Below are positions 44,116 through 52,881 of a stretch of DNA of 64,000 nucleotides, piece by piece. The translations under genes were made by a program, and so were the position numbers. Source of the stretch: G051132615 sp051132615 (GTDB taxonomy: Bacteria; Pseudomonadota; Gammaproteobacteria; Burkholderiales; Neisseriaceae); assembly GCF_051132615.1 (NCBI RefSeq), contig NZ_CP152375.1, positions 496,001 to 560,000 of the forward strand. The letters run 5' to 3'. How positions within the stretch are numbered: the stretch's first letter is position 1; every line of letters begins with the position of its first letter. A model generated the notes under the pieces. It saw only the letters and a list, made by a program, of their open reading frames with translations. It had not been told where the DNA came from and ran no database searches.

Positions 44116-45327
44116 TCAGTCTTGAACCTCTAATGATATAGTCATTACATCAACTGTTTTAAAATTTGGGCCTGCATGGGGTTTAGTGCGACCATCCAAA
44201 CTCTTTTCATGCAAAAAATGCTCAAGATGATGGGCAATTTCAAGATTATTTAAATCTGCAAATGGTGCATGAGTATTACCTTTAATACCAATTTCAGGCA
44301 GTAAAACCAATGTCGCATCTCCCCCATGACGATTAACCGTATCAACAAATTGTTTTGCCTGAGTGCTGGCAACTCGCCATAAATCAACGTTAAAAATATC
44401 ACTAGGCTCTTTTGCTATATTGTCACCGTAAACAATCAAAATCGGCATCTTCGTCAATTTTTTAAATTCACTTATAGGCACCATTTGTGGCTGCATAAAT
44501 TGCTCAACCAATTTAGCTTTTGCCGGAATATCAGCTGGACGCTCTCCCTCAGGAAAAGCAAAGGCGCCTGGTTCATAAGCCACAACAGCCTTAACCCGTT
44601 CTGGTACAGCCATTGCGGTAGCCCAACCATATTGCCCACTATTAGAATGCGTGATCAAAATACTTGGGCCCGTTTGCTGTAAAAGCTTACCCATAGTGTT
44701 ACCTAAAAAAGCCCTATATTGTGCAGTACGAGGTTCTTCCCCGGTATCCGGGGCCTGTTGCCTAAAAAACTGATCAATAGCTGATGCATCTTTTGGAAAC
44801 TGAACATTGGCAAATAAATAAGGCTTTTGTGGTGGTGCCCAAACACCGTTACGAAAAGCATCCCAAACAGAACTTTCCATAGCTGTTGTAGGGACATCAT
44901 TTGGATCGCTGCTTGTTGCCTGTGTTCTCCCAGCCCTGCCTCGGTGAGGCTGATCAATAATATACACAGGCCAATCCTGACGGGTTAAAATAGCCTGAAA
45001 ACCTTCGCGACCATCTGGTGTGCTTTCCCAAGACTTACCCGATTGGCCAATTCCATGCCACATCACCAAAGGATAGGTTCGTGCATTTCGTGGCACATAA
45101 TACTGAGCGTATCCATGATCCCCGTGGAAAGTTTCACCTGAGGCAGTTGATGTTACCGTACCACCAAATAGCAAACTGCCCATTGTTTTTAAAATAATGG
45201 GTTTTTGTGCTTGGTCATTATTTTGAGCAATTACTGGAGCTTGAACCAAGCAAAACATAAGGACCAGTGCAGACCATACAAAAATACGATTACCTTTGTT
45301 TGTTAATGTTTTCATATTGATACTCAT
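44116..45327 (-). CDS. Secreted alpha/beta hydrolase
   Basis: 403 residues with a signal peptide cleaved after VIAQ (an internal ATG at 45315 is an equally good start). The fold shows LVMWHGIGQSGKSWE (oxyanion region), the nucleophile elbow ITHSNSGQYGWA, a late Asp in ILIVYGDN and a His in KGNTHAPF. This resembles Gram-negative periplasmic esterases of unknown substrate. The upstream MerR gene is 35 bases away on the same strand, so hydrolase expression probably depends on that MerR promoter. Confidence 0.85.
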   Translation of the reverse strand: MSINMKTLTNKGNRIFVWSALVLMFCLVQAPVIAQNNDQAQKPIILKTMGSLLFGGTVTSTASGETFHGDHGYAQYYVPRNARTYPLVMWHGIGQSGKSWESTPDGREGFQAILTRQDWPVYIIDQPHRGRAGRTQATSSDPNDVPTTAMESSVWDAFRNGVWAPPQKPYLFANVQFPKDASAIDQFFRQQAPDTGEEPRTAQYRAFLGNTMGKLLQQTGPSILITHSNSGQYGWATAMAVPERVKAVVAYEPGAFAFPEGERPADIPAKAKLVEQFMQPQMVPISEFKKLTKMPILIVYGDNIAKEPSDIFNVDLWRVASTQAKQFVDTVNRHGGDATLVLLPEIGIKGNTHAPFADLNNLEIAHHLEHFLHEKSLDGRTKPHAGPNFKTVDVMTISLEVQD

Positions 45328-45362
45328 TCTAGTTTAATAAAAAAATCATCTTAAGTTCGTCT

Positions 45363-45749
45363 TTATTCAGTAGCATTTTTCAGCTTCTGCTCATTGGGTT
45401 GAACACTTTGTTCATAACTTTCTATCTTATGGGTCAACTGCGCCAATGTGCTTTGTAACCCTTCAATTTGTGCAATCAGCAGCGCACGCTGTTTCATTAA
45501 AAGCTCTTTTCTTGCCTGAGCCATTTGATCCCCAGCATGAACCATCTCAACATATTCCAAAAGCAATTCTATCGACATGCCTGCATTACGCATAAATTTA
45601 ATGGCTTCAACCCAACGACAATCCTGTTCGTTATACTCCCTCACCCCTGCACTATTTCGATAAATCTTAGGAATCAATCCAATTCGCTCGTAATAACGTA
45701 AAGTATCAGGAGAAAGATCATATTTTTTACCCACATCTGATATATTCAT
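45363..45749 (-). CDS. MerR-family regulator
   Basis: 128 residues: HTH DVGKKYDLSPDTLRYYERIG with the family's tail of two helices, RNAGMSIELLLEYVEMVHAGD, and a coiled-coil dimerisation helix. No cysteines are placed for metal binding, so an organic or aldehyde-type signal (AdhR/NmlR class) is more likely. Heads an operon with the hydrolase behind a 19-bp-spacer promoter. Confidence 0.9.
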   Translation of the reverse strand: MNISDVGKKYDLSPDTLRYYERIGLIPKIYRNSAGVREYNEQDCRWVEAIKFMRNAGMSIELLLEYVEMVHAGDQMAQARKELLMKQRALLIAQIEGLQSTLAQLTHKIESYEQSVQPNEQKLKNATE

Positions 45750-45775
45750 TTGTCCTCCAATTAACTATTTTTTTC

Positions 45776-45806
45776 ATCATAATGTCTGGAGTTAACTCCA
45801 AGTCAA
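45776..45806 (-). promoter_or_regulatory. MerR-type promoter with 19-bp spacer
   Basis: On the minus strand TTGACT, 19 bases, TATGAT, with the palindrome GGAGTTAACTCC inside the over-long spacer: the classic layout of a MerR-activated promoter. It lies upstream of the merR-hydrolase operon. Confidence 0.85.
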
Positions 45807-45877
45807 GTAAATTCTAAAATAAATAATATTTGATGCTGGTTTGTTTACACCTAATCAAAATAAGCTTATCATTTAAA

Positions 45878-45895
45878 TGAATGACCATTCATTCA
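45878..45895. promoter_or_regulatory. Operator upstream of tetR (45912)
   Basis: TGAATGACCATTCATTCA, 7 of 9 symmetric positions, 17 bases before the ATG. The GAATGA/TCATTC type is common for AcrR-like repressors and predicts autoregulation. Confidence 0.7.
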
Positions 45896-45911
45896 AAAAA
45901 AGATAAAGATA

Positions 45912-46502
45912 ATGAATAAACGAGAAGAACAAAAAAAGCATACCAGACAAAGACTTTTAATTGCTGCGGCAACTTGTTTTGCTGAAAAGGGCTATTCTGG
46001 TTGCTCTGTGGCAGATATTGCCACTCGAGCAGGAGTCAGCCAAGGTAATCTTTATGTTCACTTTAAAAACAAAGAACACCTATTTCAAGCCATGATTGAA
46101 GAAGAACATCAGCAAGGTGCACAAAAAGCCAAACAAGCAGCCAACTCAACACATTTTTTACAAGGCATCATCACCTTGATGACCGATTGTATCAGAGATG
46201 TTGGCTTTCCAATTGACCATCGATTATGGACTGAAATTTTAGCAGTATGTGCGCGTGACGAGTCAATCCGACAAACATTTGTTTCAAGTGATCAAGCTAT
46301 GCGAGAAGTATTTATTGATCTATTAAAAAAAGCAGCTAATGCAGGCGAAATAGATCACTCTCTTGATTTTAATTCTGTTTCTATCTGGCTTTACGCCTTA
46401 ATAGATGGCCTTATTGCTAGAACAGCCAACGATACCAATTTTGAGTTTCAACAACATCTCAACGTTTTTGAGACATTGGTCAAACGCGCCCTAAAACCTT
46501 AA
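45912..46502 (+). CDS. TetR/AcrR-family regulator
   Basis: 196 residues with a textbook HTH (about 10-57): RQRLLIAAATCFAEKGYSG, SVADIATRAGVSQGNLYVHF. The C-terminal domain is of the TetR_C type. Probably cotranscribed with the small TIGR04076-type gene 35 bases downstream. Confidence 0.92.
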   Translation: MNKREEQKKHTRQRLLIAAATCFAEKGYSGCSVADIATRAGVSQGNLYVHFKNKEHLFQAMIEEEHQQGAQKAKQAANSTHFLQGIITLMTDCIRDVGFPIDHRLWTEILAVCARDESIRQTFVSSDQAMREVFIDLLKKAANAGEIDHSLDFNSVSIWLYALIDGLIARTANDTNFEFQQHLNVFETLVKRALKP

Positions 46503-46537
46503 AAAATCAATTTATTATATATAAAAAGGGAACATCC

Positions 46538-46888
46538 ATGAACAAATGTAAAATAACTGTACTGAAAAAAACCTTTGATCAAGAACTGGCACAAGAATAT
46601 GGTGCACAAGACCTTACACCCTGCCCCATGTTAAAAGAAGGACAAATATTTCATGCCGATTATGCTTGCCCAGAAGGTTTTTGCAATGAAGCTTGGAAAG
46701 CAATATACCAATACGTATTTGCTCTGGCTCATGGTGTTGGTAATGATAATGGGCTCTTTTATTATGGAGACTGGATACGCAAACCTGGTGTGGCTATTTG
46801 TAGCTGTAATGATGGCCTAAGGCCTGTTATTTTTAAAATCGAACAAACAACACAAGAGGCCAAAATTGAATATACACCAGTAGAATAA
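46538..46888 (+). CDS. TIGR04076-family protein
   Basis: 116 residues with AAAAGGGA before the ATG. The family traits are KCKITVLKKTFDQELAQEYG, CPEGFCNEAWKAIYQYVFAL, a D-W-I-R-KPGVAICSCNDGLRPVIFK tail. Several conserved cysteines suggest metal or redox chemistry; function unknown. Commonly found beside TetR-type regulators or oxidoreductases. Confidence 0.85.
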   Translation: MNKCKITVLKKTFDQELAQEYGAQDLTPCPMLKEGQIFHADYACPEGFCNEAWKAIYQYVFALAHGVGNDNGLFYYGDWIRKPGVAICSCNDGLRPVIFKIEQTTQEAKIEYTPVE

Positions 46889-46920
46889 TAGACCAACTCA
46901 CAAAATTTACATTTAATTAG

Positions 46921-46998
46921 ATCGATGCTTATATTGCTGTAGGCATCGCTGGTTTATGCATAATCTTCCTGTTTCATCATCATTGGCAAACAAATTAA
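46921..46998 (+). pseudogene. Membrane-helix gene relic
   Basis: 25 codons, IDAYIAVGIAGLCIIFLF then HHHWQTN and stop, directly after an in-frame TAG. It looks like the last helix of a lost membrane protein, perhaps a transporter once controlled by the upstream TetR. Confidence 0.35.
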
Positions 46999-47086
46999 TT
47001 TAATTAAAGGTTAGCTGAAACACAATTCCCTAAAAAAATAGTAATCACCACTATTGTTCCAATAGCATTTTACTGACAAAATATTT

Positions 47087-48571
47087 TTAATTTCTATCAG
47101 GTAAAAATTTCCAAATAAAAACAGTTAAAATAGAAAACAATACCCCTGCTGTTAACAACACAAACACATGCGAATGAATGAATGCATTTTTAGCAGCTAA
47201 AATTAAGTGACTGCTTAAAATTTGGTCATCTAATGTATTGGCGGCCAAAAAAGCTTCATTAATAGAATGCGTCGCTTGTACAGCTAATTGGGTTGGTATC
47301 GCATCGGGTATCATTATATTTTGGCTAAAAATAATTGAAAGCATCATGCCAAAAATAACAACACCAAACCCTGCACCTAACTCATAAGCCATTCCTTCTA
47401 TAGCACCAGCTGAAGCAGATTTTTCTGCTGGTGCAGAAGACATGATCGCTGTAGTAGAAGCCAATAACGCAATACCAATACTTAAACCTAATAAAACCAT
47501 CATACTCCATGCTAAATATGGATGAACCATAAAATCACACACAGCAAGGCCAAAGAAACTTAAAGCACTTAAACCTATACCTGTAGTAGCAACGATTCTT
47601 AAACCTAATCGTGGTACCAGCCAACCAGCTAAGGGGCCACCAAAACCACTTGCCAGCATTAACGGAAGCATGAATATCCCTGCCTTCAAGGGAGTTAAAC
47701 CATGTACCAGTTGGAGTTCTTGAGCCATTAATAACTCAAACCCAACAATACTAATCATGGCGGTCATTGCCATGATGATACCCATGGTGAGGACTCTTAT
47801 CTTAAGCAAGCCAAAATCAATCATTGGAGCTTTAGCGCTCAATTCTTGTTTGACAAAAATATACAAAATAACGGCACCTACTCCCCCTATAAGAAAAGTA
47901 ACTAAAATTGAATTATCGGCTCTGAATCCTGACTTAATTGCATATATCAGCATCAATAGTGCTGTTATTAAAACTAAAGCTTTACTAATCTGCCATTGCT
48001 GTTGCGTATTTTGTGGTTGCTTAGGAACAACCCATAATGTAGCGATTAACGCAATAAATATAATGGGAATGTTAATCAAAAAGACTGCCCCCCAATAAAA
48101 ATGCTGTAACAAATAGCCTCCTACTAACGGGCCAATTGCAGCGCCACACACACCAACTGTTGCCCAGACACCTAATGCTGAGGATCTTTCACTCTCATCT
48201 AAAAATGTCTTACGAATACCAGCCAAAGTAGCAGGTAAAATCATTGCTGCACCTATAGCCAATACTGCTCTAAAAATAATCAACATTATAGAGTTAGGAG
48301 CTAAAGCAGCACCTAACGAAGCAATACCAAAAATAATCAGGCCAATAATGGCCAATTTTTTATAGCCAATTTTGTCACCTAAAGCGCCCATTGGTAACAA
48401 CAGCCCCGCCATCATTAACGAATAGATATCTATGATCCATAATAATTCATTAGTAGTAGAACCGAGCTCTAAACTCAATGTTGGAACGGCAACATGCAAT
48501 ACTGTAGCATCAATGGAAACAGGCAAATATATAAAAATGATTAAAATCAAAATCAACCATTTGTGATTCAT
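47087..48571 (-). CDS. MFS multidrug exporter, DHA2 (14-TM) type
   Basis: 494 residues with about 14 membrane helices. DHA2 traits: STNELLWIIDIYSLMMAGLL, motif A GALGDKIGYKK, motif C GVCGAAIGPLVGGYLL. The subgroup resembles EmrB/SmvA exporters of cationic drugs and dyes; proton-driven, inner membrane. Divergent from a TetR gene with two operators between them. Confidence 0.93.
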   Translation of the reverse strand: MNHKWLILILIIFIYLPVSIDATVLHVAVPTLSLELGSTTNELLWIIDIYSLMMAGLLLPMGALGDKIGYKKLAIIGLIIFGIASLGAALAPNSIMLIIFRAVLAIGAAMILPATLAGIRKTFLDESERSSALGVWATVGVCGAAIGPLVGGYLLQHFYWGAVFLINIPIIFIALIATLWVVPKQPQNTQQQWQISKALVLITALLMLIYAIKSGFRADNSILVTFLIGGVGAVILYIFVKQELSAKAPMIDFGLLKIRVLTMGIIMAMTAMISIVGFELLMAQELQLVHGLTPLKAGIFMLPLMLASGFGGPLAGWLVPRLGLRIVATTGIGLSALSFFGLAVCDFMVHPYLAWSMMVLLGLSIGIALLASTTAIMSSAPAEKSASAGAIEGMAYELGAGFGVVIFGMMLSIIFSQNIMIPDAIPTQLAVQATHSINEAFLAANTLDDQILSSHLILAAKNAFIHSHVFVLLTAGVLFSILTVFIWKFLPDRN

Positions 48572-48595
48572 ATCACTAACCTTTTTTTAAAATTC

Positions 48596-48609
48596 TGAAC
48601 ATATGTTCA
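48596..48609. promoter_or_regulatory. Operator 1 between the MFS and tetR genes
   Basis: TGAACATATGTTCA, a perfect palindrome, 24 bases from the exporter's ATG. Confidence 0.85.
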
Positions 48610-48624
48610 ATTTTACATAGAATT

Positions 48625-48638
48625 TGAACACATGTCCA
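48625..48638. promoter_or_regulatory. Operator 2 between the MFS and tetR genes
   Basis: TGAACACATGTCCA, a near-copy of operator 1, centred 29 bp from it. Two sites in one divergent gap suggest cooperative repression of both genes. Confidence 0.8.
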
Positions 48639-48684
48639 TTTTATTGCATAATGACAGAATCTAAAGTTGATCAAGGTTGCAATA

Positions 48685-49251
48685 GTGGCTTATTTAAAAA
48701 AAAGCGAAAGATACGATGAGATTTTAAAAGTTGCCATGACGATCATTGTTCAAGAAGGCATCGCTTCTATTACTGCTAGAAGAGTTGCTAAAGAAGCCAA
48801 TATCGCTGTGGGACAAATCCATCATCATTTTAAATCGATTGGGCAGCTTAAAGCCCAGGCTTTAATTAAAGTCACAGATCAATTAATTACTCAAGCGGAA
48901 CACACTCACCCAGATGAGTCTATCCTCGATAAAATAATTAAAATCGTTAGTCCTATTATAGGTAAAGAAGGGTTAATGATCAGAAAGCTCTGGAATGAAG
49001 CTACCTTTTTATCTGAGCGAGATCCAGATATCAAACAAGCATACCAGCAATCTACAGAAGAATGGCATAAAGCCATCGTAAAACTTCTTGACGAGGCAGT
49101 TGCAACCAACAAAATATCAACAAATAATGTATCAGAGCTTGCTTGGCGACTCATTGCTTTGAGCTGTGGCATAGATAATCTTGTCATAGTGGATGGTTTT
49201 CACTTTAGTCAAGAAGCGGTCAATAATCATATCATTGCACTACTGCAATGA
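48685..49251 (+). CDS. TetR-family repressor of the MFS exporter
   Basis: 188 residues. A TTG-started frame from 48667 exists, but I use the GTG at 48685: AAGG lies seven bases upstream and the protein then starts MAYLKKSERYDEIL like known TetR members of this type. HTH near 10-55 (ITARRVAKEANIAVGQIHHHF). Its target is the divergent DHA2 exporter, with two operators in between. Confidence 0.9.
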   Translation: MAYLKKSERYDEILKVAMTIIVQEGIASITARRVAKEANIAVGQIHHHFKSIGQLKAQALIKVTDQLITQAEHTHPDESILDKIIKIVSPIIGKEGLMIRKLWNEATFLSERDPDIKQAYQQSTEEWHKAIVKLLDEAVATNKISTNNVSELAWRLIALSCGIDNLVIVDGFHFSQEAVNNHIIALLQ

Positions 49252-49271
49252 ATGGTACAATTTACATTTAA

Positions 49272-49358
49272 AATACCCAAGATCATTACGGAGGCTTTGC
49301 TCAGTTAGCTGGCATTGTTACTACTCGGTTAATAGGCCAATATTATAAAAATAAATAG
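49272..49358 (+). pseudogene. Gene relic after tetR
   Basis: 28 codons from a stop to TAG: NTQDHYGGFAQLAGIVTTRL then IGQYYKNK. Composition is protein-like. It may be the end of a gene once cotranscribed with tetR. Parent unknown. Confidence 0.3.
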
Positions 49359-49376
49359 CGTTCAATATTTAAAACC

Positions 49377-50327
49377 TTAGCCTCCTCCAAATGTCTTACG
49401 CCAAGCTCTTGGGCTAACGCTATAACGTTTTGTAAAATGTTGTCTGAACGATGTCGCAGTTTGAAACCCTACTATTTCAGCAACATTCTCTATTGATTGC
49501 GAAGTGCTTTCCAGTAGTTCAAGGCTGCGCTGCAAACGCTCATTTATTATCCACTCTTTAACTGTCATATGAGTCGCCTTGGCAAAATGGCGAGTAAAAG
49601 AGCGACGGCTCATTAATGTCTGGGCGGCAAGTTCGTCTATTGAGTGTTGTTTTACCAGATTTTTACGTAAATAATCCAGTAAATGGTTAATTTTTGCATC
49701 TCTTGTCGAAGACGCAATCGGCTGTTCAATAAATTGAGCTTGCCCACCTTCACGGTGCGGTGGTACTACCATAAGACGGGCAATTTTATTAGCTGTCTGT
49801 GAACCATAATATTCGCGTACGATATATAAACAACAGTCTAACCCGGCAGCCGTTCCGGCGGATGTAATCACTCTATCTTCTTCTACATAAAGTGCGTTTG
49901 TATCAAGTTTTACCTCGGGAAAACGCAGGCAAAAATCTTGTTCAGCTAACCAATGAGTAACCGCTTTTTTACCATTTAGTAACCCAGTGTAAGCAAGCGC
50001 ATAGGCTCCATAACATAAGCCGACTATATGCGCGTTTCGTTTATGAGCGCGGATAATCGCATCGGTTAAAACTGGGTCAGGCGGTTCGTTCAGTTCATCC
50101 CAGCTTGGAATGATCACAATATCGGCAGTTTCGAGTAACTCTACCCCGCCATCAGGCTGAACAGTCATCGCTCGTTCTGCCTGTTGAGATTTGCCATCCG
50201 AAGAGACAATTTTTAGGTCAAACAGGCGAATATCAGATAAAGAGATACTAAATACCATATAAGGTACAGAAAAATGGAACGGGCTAAAATTAGGGTGAAG
50301 AACCAAAGCGACGGAAGGTATTGACAT
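49377..50327 (-). CDS. GlxA-type regulator (DJ-1/PfpI plus AraC HTH)
   Basis: About 316 residues; the ATG at 50327 is preceded by GAGAAG, unlike the one at 50345. The N-terminal DJ-1/PfpI domain (about 1-185) has IIPSWDELNEPP and the nucleophile-elbow Cys in GLCYGAYALAYTG; the C-terminal HTH (about 215-310) has SRRSFTRHFAKATHMTVKEW and FRQHFTKRYSVSPRAWRK. Base composition is noticeably richer in G+C than its neighbours, suggesting a different origin. Divergent from the metallo-beta-lactamase-fold gene, its likely target. Confidence 0.9.
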   Translation of the reverse strand: MSIPSVALVLHPNFSPFHFSVPYMVFSISLSDIRLFDLKIVSSDGKSQQAERAMTVQPDGGVELLETADIVIIPSWDELNEPPDPVLTDAIIRAHKRNAHIVGLCYGAYALAYTGLLNGKKAVTHWLAEQDFCLRFPEVKLDTNALYVEEDRVITSAGTAAGLDCCLYIVREYYGSQTANKIARLMVVPPHREGGQAQFIEQPIASSTRDAKINHLLDYLRKNLVKQHSIDELAAQTLMSRRSFTRHFAKATHMTVKEWIINERLQRSLELLESTSQSIENVAEIVGFQTATSFRQHFTKRYSVSPRAWRKTFGGG

Positions 50328-50467
50328 ACAGCTTCTCATACTCATAAAAATGTTATTTTAGCATTTTGGCCCAAACATTTCGATAATTGTCATTTAGGTC
50401 AATACATCTTTTGCCTATCCTCTTTTTATAATGCAGCCTCATCAATAACAATTTTGGGAAAGCCATT

Positions 50468-51361
50468 ATGAACTTTAAAAATATTATTGTGCCAATTGTT
50501 CTAGCCTTAACACTGGCATCCAGTATTACATTAGCCAAGAGTGTATCTAATTCAATAACTGAATCAACAAGACAAGAGGTACAAGTTCAACAAATACGTA
50601 ACGCAACGATAAAAATTAGTTATGGTAATACAATATTTTTAGTTGATCCGATGCTTTCTAAAAAAGACACTTACCCAGGATTCGAAGGAACATATCGTAG
50701 CTTTATGCGTATGCCTATGATTGAGTTACCAATGTCGGTGGAAGATGTGATCAAAGATGTAGATGCTGTGATTGTTACGCATACTCATCTCGATCATTGG
50801 GACGATGAAGCGCAGTCGGCATTACCAAAAGCTATTCTACTATTTACTCAAAATGAGGCTGATGCAAAGTTGATCCGTTCTCAAGGTTTCACCAATGTAA
50901 AAGTTTTGAATGACAATACTGTATTCAAAAATGTAGAGTTGGTTAAAATCGGTGGTCAACATGGAACCGATGAAATGTATGCGGTTCCGGAACTAGCCAA
51001 ATTATTAGGTGAAGCCATGGGGGTTGTCTTCAAAAGCCCTAACTCAAAAACGGTTTATGTTGCTGGTGACACAATCTGGAACAATTATGTCTCAGGAGCT
51101 ATTAATACATTTAATCCCGATGCAATCATCTTGAATACTGGATATGCTCGTCTAGATGGATTTAAAAATTCCATTATCATGGGTAAGGAAGATGCTGAGC
51201 GAGCATATCATGCAACGTGCAATGCTAAAATTATTGCCGTCCATATGGATACTGTTAATCATACTGAGTTGACTCGTAGTGAGCTTCATCAGTTCGTACA
51301 AAAAAAAGGTATTCAAAACCGTGTATTTATTCCTGCTGATGGTGAAGTAATAAAGCTTTAA
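50468..51361 (+). CDS. Secreted metallo-beta-lactamase-fold hydrolase (UlaG-like)
   Basis: 297 residues with a signal peptide (cleaved after LAKS). The metal site is THTHLDHWDD (HxHxDH), later GGQHGTDEM, YVAGDTIW and AVHMDTVNH give the remaining ligands. The fold is that of UlaG-like lactonases; a periplasmic location is unusual for those. Divergent from a GlxA-type regulator, a common pairing. Substrate unknown. Confidence 0.88.
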   Translation: MNFKNIIVPIVLALTLASSITLAKSVSNSITESTRQEVQVQQIRNATIKISYGNTIFLVDPMLSKKDTYPGFEGTYRSFMRMPMIELPMSVEDVIKDVDAVIVTHTHLDHWDDEAQSALPKAILLFTQNEADAKLIRSQGFTNVKVLNDNTVFKNVELVKIGGQHGTDEMYAVPELAKLLGEAMGVVFKSPNSKTVYVAGDTIWNNYVSGAINTFNPDAIILNTGYARLDGFKNSIIMGKEDAERAYHATCNAKIIAVHMDTVNHTELTRSELHQFVQKKGIQNRVFIPADGEVIKL

Positions 51362-51369
51362 AAATTAAC

Positions 51370-51394
51370 AGCTGCCCTCAATTGACAGGCAGCT
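51370..51394 (+). terminator. Terminator after the hydrolase gene
   Basis: AGCTGCC and GGCAGCT with an 11-base loop, followed by a short TTTAAT tract, nine bases after the stop. Confidence 0.75.
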
Positions 51395-51403
51395 TTAATC
51401 TTA

Positions 51404-51730
51404 TTATATGCCTACTTTATTAACAAGTTTCTGAATAACTTTAGGTGTTATATCCATGAATTTAGCAATATCTTTAATAGACACCTTTTTATCAAGAGGT
51501 ATCTGAACCATTGCCAGTTCCAATTTCTCACAAGGTAAAGGCATGAGCAGATTAGACAGAAGATGATATTCAAAATTTTGTATTGTTGCTAAATGATTTA
51601 ACCAGTCAAAATAAAGTTTCTAGGTCTTTACGTAAATAATATTCGATTTGAACTTGGGTACTCTAACGTTCAGTTGAAGAAACTGTGAATTGAGTTTCTT
51701 CAACTGTTAATTCAAATAAACTGCTTTAAG
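51404..51730 (-). pseudogene. Broken transcription regulator (Crp-like C-terminus)
   Basis: Minus-strand reading gives SSLFELTVEETQFTVSSTER, in-frame TAG, STQVQIEYYLRKDLETLF, a one-base frameshift, then WLNHLATIQNFEYHLL and a C-terminal helix-turn-helix SIKDIAKFMDITPKVIQKL ending in a stop. The N-terminal sensor region is gone. It looks like a Crp/Fnr-type regulator that has been inactivated; the exact family is uncertain. Confidence 0.6.
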
Positions 51731-51739
51731 TCTTCATTA

Positions 51740-52327
51740 TTAAAGTTTATTTAAAATTTTACCCAAGCCATTCATAAAAACTTCAAGCCCTTTATTGTCA
51801 TCTTTTTTCTGAGGCTGAACTGTTTCTGTTGGGTTATTATTTGAGGGTTGCTGTTCTATCTCGGACTGTGATTGACTCATCACACTAGACATATTTTCAT
51901 TGTTATTATCATCAGGATCCTCATATTTATAGTTTTTGCAAAGCTGTTTATAGACATCTTCACCTATGCTATCTGGTTCTACTGTTTCTTTTCCAGGATG
52001 GTATTCATTTCCTATACGTATATTTAATTTTTTATGGAAAATTTTAAAAGCTGGAAATTCAATCAAGTTTTGTCCACAGGATGCTCTAGCCTGAAAATGG
52101 TAATAGCAATTATTACCATCAAATGGGTCAGTACATTCTCCATTTGTTGACTTAAGCCATCCTGTCATAAAGGAGTCTAGTCCCCCTTCAGCATATACCG
52201 AATTTGTATCTAGGTAAACAGTACCAAATTCTTCTACCCCTGATGCTATTTTTTGCCATTTACTACTGCTTTTTGCAAATGTGCTTACACTCATTAATAA
52301 AAATAAAAGCAAAACCAATTTTTTCAT
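51740..52327 (-). CDS. Secreted surface-adhesin-E-like protein
   Basis: 195 residues from the ATG at 52327 (GGAG ten bases upstream; signal peptide KKLVLLLFLLMSVSTFA). The mature domain WQKIASGVEEFGTVYLDTNSV... with a central GWLKSTNGEC and four cysteines resembles the small periplasmic domain of Haemophilus adhesin E. The last 65 residues are Asn/Gln/Ser-rich and disordered. Family assignment is by pattern and tentative. Alone. The upstream gap 52328-52881 is AT-rich with nothing I recognise. Confidence 0.6.
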   Translation of the reverse strand: MKKLVLLLFLLMSVSTFAKSSSKWQKIASGVEEFGTVYLDTNSVYAEGGLDSFMTGWLKSTNGECTDPFDGNNCYYHFQARASCGQNLIEFPAFKIFHKKLNIRIGNEYHPGKETVEPDSIGEDVYKQLCKNYKYEDPDDNNNENMSSVMSQSQSEIEQQPSNNNPTETVQPQKKDDNKGLEVFMNGLGKILNKL

Positions 52328-52881
52328 ACAAAATAACTCCAAAAAAACAGATCTTTCCAAAATAAGAATAGAGCATACTAAACAGATATGCTCTATAGAT
52401 TTAAATGAAAAGGTTAAAGTAGTAAACAATTTTACCCATTATTGCATAGGTAACAAACCAGTCCTAAGTTATTCATATGGCTTGGGGCTGGATTCACTAA
52501 AATAGCGAAGATCAAAGAATTATGTTCTGACTTATTACTATTAGCGGTATTATTGCTATAAGTAGTAATAGTAACATGATATATATTATTACATGTATAC
52601 AAACTGTGAATATGTCGTAGATTTGAGTTAATGAGAAGATTTCTTACAATTTAATCACAACAAAATTACGTTCTATCCCCTATCTATTTAACTAATTTTC
52701 AATTAATTTTATTAATTTTATTTTTGTCAATACGTTTAAATTTAAATGTTGTATATACAGTTTGTAGCTTTAGGTAACCAACGAGTAGACGTTAGTGGAT
52801 AAGAATGTGGCTCAAATGACTGGCTTTATTGGGTTTTGTAGAAGCTAGTACACCTTATGGAGCGTTCTGTACACTAAGAAC

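Noticed and set aside
48667..48684. TTG start for the MFS-linked TetR gene
   Set aside because: The GTG at 48685 has the better ribosome site and gives the usual N-terminus.
52430..52828. TTACTATT... partial hairpins in the gap before tRNA-Gly
   Set aside because: The pairing is poor and the sequence is low-complexity; no support for an RNA gene.
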